Shown in pieces: positions 56,911-64,000 of a stretch of DNA of 64,000 bases. The notes beneath the pieces are model-generated. The model had not been told where the DNA came from, searched no databases, and worked only from the letters and a program-made list of their open reading frames with translations. The stretch is taken from positions 1-64,000 of the forward strand of contig NZ_VTZU01000018.1 of the NCBI RefSeq assembly GCF_008370685.1. The letters are read 5' to 3'. Source of the stretch: Aquimarina sp. RZ0 (GTDB taxonomy: Bacteria; Bacteroidota; Bacteroidia; Flavobacteriales; Flavobacteriaceae). The position numbers were made by a program, and so were the translations under genes. Position 1 is the first letter of the stretch; each line of letters begins with the position of its first letter.

Positions 56911-56939
56911 TTTGGTGTCAAAAAATTCATATACTTTTG
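56911..56939 (+). promoter_or_regulatory. topA promoter
   Basis: TTTG at 56911-56914, 17-bp spacer, TACTTTTG at 56932-56939, a close match to the Bacteroidota TTTG / TAnnTTTG pattern. The topA ATG lies 20 bp downstream. Confidence 0.6.
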
Positions 56940-56959
56940 TTCTCTGAAAATTAAGGATT

Positions 56960-59464
56960 ATGGCTAAGAATTTAGTGATTGTAGAGTCACCAGCTAAGGC
57001 AAAGACAATAGAAAAGTTTCTTGGAAAAGAATACATCGTTGCCTCTAGTTTTGGACATATTGCAGATTTACCTGCAAAAGAGCTTGGAGTTGATGTTGAA
57101 GAAGGTTTTAAACCTAAATATATAGTCTCAAAAGATAAGAAAGATGTTGTAAAGAAGTTGAAGGATCTTTCTAAAAAAGCAGAAATGGTTTGGCTGGCTA
57201 GTGATGAGGATCGAGAAGGAGAAGCGATTGCCTGGCACTTGGCAGAAGCATTAAAATTAGATGAAAAGAGAACCAGAAGAATTGTTTTTCATGAGATTAC
57301 AAAAAAAGCGATTCTTAAAGCAATTGAGAATCCAAGGGCAATTGATTACAATCTGGTTAATGCACAGCAAGCCAGGCGTGTTCTGGATAGATTGGTGGGA
57401 TACGAATTGTCTCCTGTTTTATGGAGAAAGGTAAAAGGAGGTCTGTCTGCGGGTAGAGTACAGTCTGTGTCAGTACGTTTGATTGTAGAAAGAGAGCGTA
57501 AAATAGTAGGATTTAAGCCTGTTGCGTCTTATAGAATTGATGCAGAGTTTGCAAATGAAAAAGGAAAATCTTTCAAAGCAAAACTTCCTAAGAATTTCCC
57601 TACTAAAGCTGCTGCAGAAGATTTTTTAAAGAATAATATTGGCGCAGCATTTCGGGTTGCCGACCTTACTACAAAACCAGCAAAAAAATCTCCGGCACCA
57701 CCATTTACAACATCCACATTGCAGCAAGAAGCATCTCGAAAATTATATTTTTCTGTTAGTAAGACTATGACCATGGCGCAGCGCTTATATGAAGCCGGGT
57801 TAATTACATACATGAGAACGGACAGTGTAAATTTGTCTGGAGAGGCTCAGAATGGAGCGAAAGCAGAAATTTTATCCGCATACGGAGAAGAATATAGTAA
57901 CCCTAAGCAATATAAAGGTAAGGCAAAAGGGGCTCAAGAAGCTCACGAAGCCATCAGGCCTACTGATTTCTCAAGACATACCGTTCCTGCAGAGTATGAT
58001 CAGCAAAGATTGTATGAATTAATATGGAAAAGAGCCATTGCTTCTCAAATGAGCGATGCGCAATTAGAAAGAACAAATGTTAAAATCGGTGCGGATACAC
58101 ATAAGGAGCATTTTACTGCTAATGGTGAGGTCATCAAATTTGAAGGCTTTTTAAAAGTATACTTAGAAGGAAGTGATGATGAAGATGAAGAGCAAAGTGG
58201 AATTCTTCCTGCGATGAGGGTGTCAGAAAAATTATTTAATAAGTATATTTCGGCTACAGAAAGATTTACAAGACCGCCAAGCAGATATTCTGAAGCTGCT
58301 TTGGTTAAAAAATTGGAAGAATTAGGGATAGGTCGTCCATCTACTTATGCACCTACGATATCTACGATTCAGAATAGAAAATATATAGAAAAAGGTTCTA
58401 AAGAAGGAGAAGATCGTGCCTATATCCAGATGGTACTTTCTGGAGAAGCTATACAAGAGAAAGGTCTGACAGAAAAAATAGGGAGTGATAAAGGGAAATT
58501 AATCCCTACAGATGTTGGCATGGTTGTGAATGATTTCTTGGTGAATCATTTTTCATCAATATTAGATTATAATTTCACAGCAAAAGTAGAACAGGACTTT
58601 GATGGTATAGCAGAAGGGAATGAAGACTGGACTCAGGTGATGAAGGAGTTTTATGAGGAATTTCATCCTAGAGTTGAAGATGTGTCTCAGAATGCTGATC
58701 GAGAAGTGGGTGAAAGAATTTTGGGAGAAGATCCAGATTCAGGAAAACCTGTAAGTGTGCGTTTGGGTAAATTTGGTGCAATGGTTCAGATTGGTACAGC
58801 AGAAGATGAGGATAAACCAAAATTTGCAAGTTTAGGTCCAGGACAGACTTTGAGTAGTATCACTTTTCAGGAGGCAATGGATTTATTCCAACTGCCAAAA
58901 GAGTTGGGGGTGTATAAAGAAGAAACGATTATTGTTAGTAATGGTCGTTTTGGTCCGTATATTCGTTTTGGCGATAAATTTGTTTCCTTAGAAAAAGGAG
59001 AAGATCCTCTCAATACTTCATTAGATAGAGCGATTGAGTTGATTGACGCCAAAGAAAAAGCAGATGCACCTATATATATATATGAAAATTTACCAGTTCA
59101 GAAAGGGACAGGGAGATTTGGTCCGTTTATTAAATGGAATAGCATGTTTATCAATGTGAACAAAAAGTATGATTTTGATAATCTTTCTGATCAGGATATC
59201 ATCCAGTTGATTGAAGATAAAAAACAGAAAGAAATTGATAAAGTAATCCATAATTGGGAAGAAGATGGAATTCGTGTAGAGAAAGCAAGGTGGGGCAGAA
59301 GCAATATCATTCAGGGAAAAGTTAAGATTGAGCTTCCTAAAACTGTAGATGCGACTAAACTTACCTTGGATAAGGTTAAAGATCTTATAGAGAAAAATGC
59401 TCCTAAGAAAAAAGCAGCAACAAAAAAGAAAACTACTAAAAAAAAGACCACTAAAAAGAAGTAA
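56960..59464 (+). CDS. topA: DNA topoisomerase I
   Basis: 834 residues. TOPRIM domain with LVIVESPAKAKTIEKFLG (Glu9) and LASDEDREGEAIAWHL. The catalytic Tyr284 lies in GLITYMRTDSVN. Instead of zinc fingers the C-terminus has three Toprim_C repeats (RLGKFGAMVQIG, SNGRFGPYIRFGD, GTGRFGPFIKWN), and a Lys-rich tail of KKK-T blocks that probably helps DNA binding. It relaxes negative supercoils. It is followed 5 bases later by an arginase-like gene in what looks like an operon. Confidence 0.97.
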   Translation: MAKNLVIVESPAKAKTIEKFLGKEYIVASSFGHIADLPAKELGVDVEEGFKPKYIVSKDKKDVVKKLKDLSKKAEMVWLASDEDREGEAIAWHLAEALKLDEKRTRRIVFHEITKKAILKAIENPRAIDYNLVNAQQARRVLDRLVGYELSPVLWRKVKGGLSAGRVQSVSVRLIVERERKIVGFKPVASYRIDAEFANEKGKSFKAKLPKNFPTKAAAEDFLKNNIGAAFRVADLTTKPAKKSPAPPFTTSTLQQEASRKLYFSVSKTMTMAQRLYEAGLITYMRTDSVNLSGEAQNGAKAEILSAYGEEYSNPKQYKGKAKGAQEAHEAIRPTDFSRHTVPAEYDQQRLYELIWKRAIASQMSDAQLERTNVKIGADTHKEHFTANGEVIKFEGFLKVYLEGSDDEDEEQSGILPAMRVSEKLFNKYISATERFTRPPSRYSEAALVKKLEELGIGRPSTYAPTISTIQNRKYIEKGSKEGEDRAYIQMVLSGEAIQEKGLTEKIGSDKGKLIPTDVGMVVNDFLVNHFSSILDYNFTAKVEQDFDGIAEGNEDWTQVMKEFYEEFHPRVEDVSQNADREVGERILGEDPDSGKPVSVRLGKFGAMVQIGTAEDEDKPKFASLGPGQTLSSITFQEAMDLFQLPKELGVYKEETIIVSNGRFGPYIRFGDKFVSLEKGEDPLNTSLDRAIELIDAKEKADAPIYIYENLPVQKGTGRFGPFIKWNSMFINVNKKYDFDNLSDQDIIQLIEDKKQKEIDKVIHNWEEDGIRVEKARWGRSNIIQGKVKIELPKTVDATKLTLDKVKDLIEKNAPKKKAATKKKTTKKKTTKKK

Positions 59465-59469
59465 AAAAT

Positions 59470-60633
59470 ATGTCTTTCGAATTTCTTTCTCCTGTTAGTG
59501 ATGCGGTAGCTGATTATGTCAATTCAATTCAAGATCAATCTCTAGGAAAGCAAATTAAGATTCATACATCTGATACAGGTGTTCCTGATTTGAGTAAAGC
59601 AGATCTTGCAATTATCGGTATAAAAGAAAATAGGAATGATGTCGATTTTTCTGGAGCAGAAATAGATTTTAGTGCAATACGTAAATCATTGTATAGCCTG
59701 TATCCTGGAAACTGGCATACTTCTATTGTTGATTTGGGAGATATACATCCTGGAGAAGAAGTAGGTGATACATATTATTTGATGCAGGAAATTCTATCTA
59801 CGCTTCTTCAAAAAAATATTATACCACTAATAATAGGAGGGAGTCAGGATTTAGTATATGCTCAGTATAGGGCTTTTGATATTTTAGAAAGAATGGTTAA
59901 TCTGGTGAATGTGGATGGTAGATTTGATCTGGGGAACTCATCACAGCCAATTAAAAATAACTCTTTTATCGGTAAAATCATCGTAGAACAACCTTATAAT
60001 CTTTTTAACTATAGTAATATTGGATATCAGACTTATTATAACTCTCAAGAAGAAATAGATCTGATGGAGAAATTGTATTTTGATGCATATAGATTAGGAG
60101 AAGTAATATCAGATGTAACGATTGTGGAGCCTATAATGAGAGATGCTGATATTGTGGCAGTAGATCTTGGCGCGATGTCTTCTATGGGGTATAATCAGCA
60201 CTTTGTGTCTCCCAATGGTTTTGATGGAAGGGAAATATGTGCAATTTCCAGATATGCGGGTATTAGTGATAAAGTAAAAAGTTTTGGAATTTATGAATTT
60301 AAAAATTTTAAGGAAGAAGAGACTATATCTTTATTAATAGCACAAATAGTATGGTATTTCATAGAAGGTGTCAACTATAGATCTTATGAATTAGATATTA
60401 AGAATCAGGCAGGTACCCTTCATTATAATGTACCGGTAGAAGACGAAGTGTTGTCGTTTTATAAAAGTCATAAAACCGAAAGATGGTGGATAGAAATACC
60501 TTTTATTTCATCTGGCAATAATAAATTGAAAAGACACACGTTATTACCTTGCACATACAACGATTATGAGCGTGCTTGTAATCAAGAAATACCTGAAAGA
60601 TGGTATAAAGCAAAACGAAAAAACGAAGTTTAA
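59470..60633 (+). CDS. Arginase/formimidoylglutamase-fold protein with degraded metal site
   Basis: 387 residues with the ureohydrolase fold recognisable in LQKNIIPLIIGGSQDLVYAQ, VNLVNVDGRFDLGN and ADIVAVDLGAMSSMG. In active enzymes these positions read GGDHS, DAHxD and SxDxDxxDP, supplying Mn ligands. Here the His of the first is Gln126, the DAHxD motif is DGRFD (Asp149, Asp153) and the third lacks the aspartate pair. The residues needed for two Mn ions are therefore largely missing, so hydrolysis is doubtful. It sits between topA and gldK; a structural or T9SS/gliding-related role is possible but is inference from position only. Confidence 0.75.
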   Translation: MSFEFLSPVSDAVADYVNSIQDQSLGKQIKIHTSDTGVPDLSKADLAIIGIKENRNDVDFSGAEIDFSAIRKSLYSLYPGNWHTSIVDLGDIHPGEEVGDTYYLMQEILSTLLQKNIIPLIIGGSQDLVYAQYRAFDILERMVNLVNVDGRFDLGNSSQPIKNNSFIGKIIVEQPYNLFNYSNIGYQTYYNSQEEIDLMEKLYFDAYRLGEVISDVTIVEPIMRDADIVAVDLGAMSSMGYNQHFVSPNGFDGREICAISRYAGISDKVKSFGIYEFKNFKEEETISLLIAQIVWYFIEGVNYRSYELDIKNQAGTLHYNVPVEDEVLSFYKSHKTERWWIEIPFISSGNNKLKRHTLLPCTYNDYERACNQEIPERWYKAKRKNEV

Positions 60634-60743
60634 CATTTTTATTAGGGAGATTTAAGGTTTTTTTTGGAAAAAAATTGTTTTTCTGAAAATAAATAAATAG
60701 GTTTACCAACTTAAATCTCAAAGATCTTAACCTAAAACACGTT

Positions 60744-62111
60744 ATGAAGAAATTTGTATCACTCTTTGCTATTATAGCAATGCTCTACAGTTGTGGTGGC
60801 GGAAGTCGCGGAGAACTTGTCGGAGTAAAAGGGAAAAAATGGCATCCGGAGAAACCGTATGGAATGGCACTCATCCCCGGAGGATCATTCATTATGGGTA
60901 AATCCGATGATGACAAAGCTGCGCTCGCAAACGCGCCAACAAAAACAGTTACTGTTCGATCTTTTTACATGGACGAGACTGAAGTTACTAATAGTGAATA
61001 CAGACAGTTTGTTCGTTGGGTTCGCGATTCTACAGTTAGAATGAAACTCGCGATTATGGCAGACGATCTTGGCAAAGCCCCTGGTGATGATGGTATCGGG
61101 GAATATGCATTCTTAGATGCCAACACAGAGGACATGTCTGTTTACGAGAAATATGTGTATGACAACTATACTGGTATAGGAGAAACAGGTTATGAAGGGA
61201 GAAAACTCAACAAAGATATAGATATCGAGTGGGATGTTGAAGATTATCCTGATGAATTCTATACAGAAGTTATGGATACTCTTTATATTCCTTTGGAGGA
61301 ATCTTATAATGGTAGGCGTACTTTTGATGTAAGTAAATTTAAATTTAGATTTACTTGGATGGATATACAAGCTGCTGCACGTGCCAAAAAAGGAGGAAGA
61401 AAAGATTTTGTAAAAGAAGAAGTTATAGAAGTGTATCCAGATACGACAGTATGGATAAAAGATTTCAATTATTCTTATAATGAGCCAATGCATAATGATT
61501 ATTTCTGGCATAGTGCTTATGATGATTATCCGGTTGTAGGTGTTTCCTGGGAACAGGCAAAAGCCTTTTGTACTTGGAGAACTATAGAAAAAAATTCATA
61601 TCAGAAAAAGCGTAACAAGGAGTTTGTTAATTATTTCAGATTGCCTACCGAGGCAGAATGGGAATATGCTGCTCGTGGCGGATTAGAATCTGGAACGTAC
61701 CCTTGGGGTGGTCCTTACGCTCTTAATGATAGAGGTTGCTTTTTGGCAAACTTTAAACCTCTTAGAGGAAACTATGCTGCTGATAATTTCTTATATACAG
61801 TAGAAGCCAAAACATTTGAGCCAAATGATTATAATCTTTATAATATGGCAGGTAATGTTTCTGAGTGGGTGCAGTCCTCTTATGACCCTGCATCTTATGA
61901 ATATGTTTCATCAATGAACCCGAATGTTAATGATGATCAAAATAAACGAAAAGTTGTGCGAGGAGGATCTTGGAAAGATGTTGCTTACTTCCTACAGGTA
62001 AGTACCAGAGATTACGAATACGCTGACTCTGCTAGAAGTTATATCGGATTCAGAACTGTACAGGATTATATGGGTACTGACGTAACTGGAGAAGATAATA
62101 CTCAAAATTAA
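60744..62111 (+). CDS. gldK: Gliding motility / T9SS lipoprotein GldK
   Basis: 455 residues. Lipoprotein signal MKKFVSLFAIIAMLYSC with Cys17, followed by a Gly/Ser linker. From about 40 to 445 it has a formylglycine-generating-enzyme-like (FGE-sulfatase) fold, with GSFIMGKS, DETEVTNSEYRQFVRWV, RLPTEAEWEYAARGG, NMAGNVSEWVQSSYDP and VVRGGSWKD. GldK forms the outer-membrane-associated ring of the type IX secretion system with GldN. It is the first gene of gldKLM(N); the T9SS-tailed proteins elsewhere in this window would depend on it. Confidence 0.96.
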   Translation: MKKFVSLFAIIAMLYSCGGGSRGELVGVKGKKWHPEKPYGMALIPGGSFIMGKSDDDKAALANAPTKTVTVRSFYMDETEVTNSEYRQFVRWVRDSTVRMKLAIMADDLGKAPGDDGIGEYAFLDANTEDMSVYEKYVYDNYTGIGETGYEGRKLNKDIDIEWDVEDYPDEFYTEVMDTLYIPLEESYNGRRTFDVSKFKFRFTWMDIQAAARAKKGGRKDFVKEEVIEVYPDTTVWIKDFNYSYNEPMHNDYFWHSAYDDYPVVGVSWEQAKAFCTWRTIEKNSYQKKRNKEFVNYFRLPTEAEWEYAARGGLESGTYPWGGPYALNDRGCFLANFKPLRGNYAADNFLYTVEAKTFEPNDYNLYNMAGNVSEWVQSSYDPASYEYVSSMNPNVNDDQNKRKVVRGGSWKDVAYFLQVSTRDYEYADSARSYIGFRTVQDYMGTDVTGEDNTQN

Positions 62112-62200
62112 GTTAAGTCCCAAAAGAATTCTATCAACTTAATTACTAACCTTTTTTATTTATTAATTTAAAATTTAAAAAAAAACTAAACACATTTATT

Positions 62201-62827
62201 ATGGCAAATTCAAAATCAAGCAAGAAGTTAATGAACATGGTATACGGTCTCGGAGCGGCTGTAGTAATCCTTGGGGCATTATTTAAAATTATGCACTGGC
62301 CTTTAGGAAATGAAATGCTTATTGTTGGTTTGGTAACAGAGGCATTAGTATTTACCGTTTCTGCATTCGAACCAGTTGATGACGAGATAGATTGGTCATT
62401 AGTATACCCAGAATTAGCTGGTGGTTCTAAAAAAGACAAAATAGAAAAAGAAACTCCAGAAGGATTGTTATCTAAAAAACTAGATGATATGCTTAAAGAA
62501 GCTAGATTAGATTCTAGTTTGATGAGTAGTCTTGGAGACAGTATTCGTAATTTTGAAGGAGCTGCAAAAAATATTTCTCCTACAGTAGACGCAATTCAGG
62601 GTCAAAAGAAGTATAGTGAAGAGATGTCTAAAGCTGCAACTCAGTTAGAGTCTTTAAATAGTCTTTACAAAGTTCAGTTAGAGTCTTCTGCATCTCAAGC
62701 TGCTGCTAATCAAGCAATCGCTGATAATGCACAGAAGCTTAAAGATCAGATGGAAAGTCTTGCAAGTAACCTGTCTTCTCTTAATGGAGTATATGGTGGT
62801 ATGTTAAGTGCTATGAATAGAAATTAG
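62201..62827 (+). CDS. gldL: T9SS / gliding motor protein GldL
   Basis: 208 residues. Two transmembrane helices near the N-terminus (about 11-31 and 38-54); the second carries the conserved membrane Glu47 implicated in proton use. A cytoplasmic coiled-coil region follows (about 85-205). GldL with GldM forms the inner-membrane motor that powers secretion and gliding. It lies 89 bp after gldK and 45 bp before gldM. Confidence 0.96.
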   Translation: MANSKSSKKLMNMVYGLGAAVVILGALFKIMHWPLGNEMLIVGLVTEALVFTVSAFEPVDDEIDWSLVYPELAGGSKKDKIEKETPEGLLSKKLDDMLKEARLDSSLMSSLGDSIRNFEGAAKNISPTVDAIQGQKKYSEEMSKAATQLESLNSLYKVQLESSASQAAANQAIADNAQKLKDQMESLASNLSSLNGVYGGMLSAMNRN

Positions 62828-62872
62828 TATTTAATTAATTAAAAAATAACTACCAAAATATAACATAATAAT

Positions 62873-64000
62873 ATGGCAGGAGGAAAATTATCACCAAGGC
62901 AGAAGATGATAAATCTTATGTACTTGGTATTTATAGCGATGATGGCATTAAATATGTCAAAAGAAGTATTGTCAGCTTTCGGTTTGATGAATGAAAAACT
63001 AGCAGCTTCTAATACTATTTCGACAGAGCGTAATAACGCTTTTATGGCAGGTTTAGCAGAAAAAGTTTCTGAGCAACCTGAGAAGTATACACCGCTTAAG
63101 GAAAAGGCGGATCAGATAAGTGCTTTGTCTAATGATTTTAATGCTTTTATAGAAGGGATTAAAACAGAAATATTGGCAGAAAGTACAGATCCTACTGATT
63201 ACGAGAAAATGGATCGACCTGATTTGTTGGATCAAAAATTCTTTAAAAGTGGTAAAACCACAAAGGATGCAGATGAATTTATTAGTCAGGTAGCTACCTA
63301 CAGAGATGGAGTATCTTCTGCAATCAGATCAGTAAAAGAAGTTGAGCCCACTGTAGCAGATGATGTAGAAAAAACGTTCTCTACTGAAGATGTTAAAAAT
63401 AGAGATAATGTAAATGTTAATTGGTTGAAGTATAACTTTGAAGGATTTCCTTTAGTAGCATCTTTGACAAAATTAACGCAGATGCAAGCGGATGTTAAAA
63501 CTACAGAGAGTAAAGTGTTATCTGCATTATTAGCAGGACAGCAGGCATCTGAACTTTCTTTCAGTAATTATGAAGCGATTGTGGTTCCTGATAAAACAGC
63601 TTTCTTTAGTGGAGAGAAGTTTAAAGGACGTATTGTACTAGGTCGTTTTGATGCTACATTAAAACCAACAAAGGTAACGGTTAATGGAGTAGATCAGGAT
63701 AAAGTAGAGAATGGACAAATTATGCTTGATTTCCCTGCAGGTAATGTAGGAGAAAGAGAGGTAAAAGGAGAATTACAATTTAAAGAAGGTGATTCTACTG
63801 TAACCATTCCTATCAAAAGTTCTTATGCAGTAATACCAAAACCTAATTCTGCAGTTATTTCAGCTGATAAAATGAATGTGGTGTACCGTGGGGTTAAGAA
63901 CCCAATGACAATTTCTATTCCTGGTGTGCCAGCAGTAAATGCTACAGCTCCTGGTTTAAGAAAAGCTGGTGGTACTGGTAAATATGTGATGGATGTGACC
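62873..64000 (+). CDS. gldM: T9SS / gliding motor protein GldM, 3' truncated by the window
   Basis: The frame is open from the ATG at 62873 to the window edge (376 codons). It starts MAGGKLSPRQKMINLMYLVF with one membrane helix (about 12-30), then periplasmic helical and beta domains (FEGFPLVASLTKLTQMQADV, SNYEAIVVPDKTAFFSGEKF). This is GldM, the partner of GldL whose periplasmic stalk reaches GldK/GldN. The C-terminal domain lies beyond the window. Confidence 0.95.
   Translation, partial: MAGGKLSPRQKMINLMYLVFIAMMALNMSKEVLSAFGLMNEKLAASNTISTERNNAFMAGLAEKVSEQPEKYTPLKEKADQISALSNDFNAFIEGIKTEILAESTDPTDYEKMDRPDLLDQKFFKSGKTTKDADEFISQVATYRDGVSSAIRSVKEVEPTVADDVEKTFSTEDVKNRDNVNVNWLKYNFEGFPLVASLTKLTQMQADVKTTESKVLSALLAGQQASELSFSNYEAIVVPDKTAFFSGEKFKGRIVLGRFDATLKPTKVTVNGVDQDKVENGQIMLDFPAGNVGEREVKGELQFKEGDSTVTIPIKSSYAVIPKPNSAVISADKMNVVYRGVKNPMTISIPGVPAVNATAPGLRKAGGTGKYVMDVT

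Overview
The window is a piece of a chromosome from a member of the Bacteroidota, most likely a marine Flavobacteriaceae (Aquimarina-like; this is inference from gene content). The evidence is low GC, promoters of the TTTG/TTG-N17-20-TAnnTTTG type, many secreted proteins ending in type IX secretion (T9SS) C-terminal sorting domains, a gliding/T9SS locus gldK-gldL-gldM at the right edge, and the run miaB - sigma54 regulator - lptE - TPR protein - secG - groES - groEL. I saw no rRNA, tRNA, CRISPR array, phage or full insertion sequence.

Layout. 1-8 kb: the start of a TonB-dependent receptor (minus), a lipoprotein that is a full ricin-A-chain-type ribosome-inactivating protein (863-1813), a secreted M12B-like metalloprotease, penicillin-binding protein 1C and a beta-barrel protein. 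8-17 kb: a CYTH protein, a Rossmann-fold protein, DNA polymerase IV, a decayed surface-protein gene, a methionine-type aminotransferase, the sdhCAB operon and a frameshifted M28 peptidase. 17-28 kb: a membrane M28 peptidase, a CBS protein, a small zinc-ribbon protein, a secreted GH5 glycosidase, a histone-deacetylase-family enzyme and metG. 28-36 kb: two paralogous DUF1800-DUF1501 gene pairs separated by a 1.5-kb region carrying two kinds of small mobile element. 36-41 kb: an LD-carboxypeptidase, YraN, an aldo/keto reductase, an AraC-type regulator and an NHL-repeat lipoprotein. 41-50 kb: a tandem duplication of about 3.7 kb carrying an 845-residue secreted beta-helix/lectin/discoidin protein; the copy point trapped a groEL 3' fragment, now a pseudogene, while the intact groEL-groES lies beyond the second copy. 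50-64 kb: secG, lptE, the sigma54 regulator, miaB, topA, an arginase-like protein with a degraded metal site, and gldKLM.

The most unusual content is (1) the ribosome-inactivating lipoprotein with all five canonical active-site residues; (2) two families of 155-161-bp non-autonomous elements with terminal inverted repeats and 3-bp TNA target duplications, two of which sit exactly on the stop codon of the neighbouring gene; (3) the tandem duplication with the trapped groEL fragment, itself invaded by a palindromic repeat that also occurs 34 kb away; and (4) the duplicated DUF1501/DUF1800 pairs, whose DUF1501 members seem to combine a Tat signal with a T9SS sorting domain.
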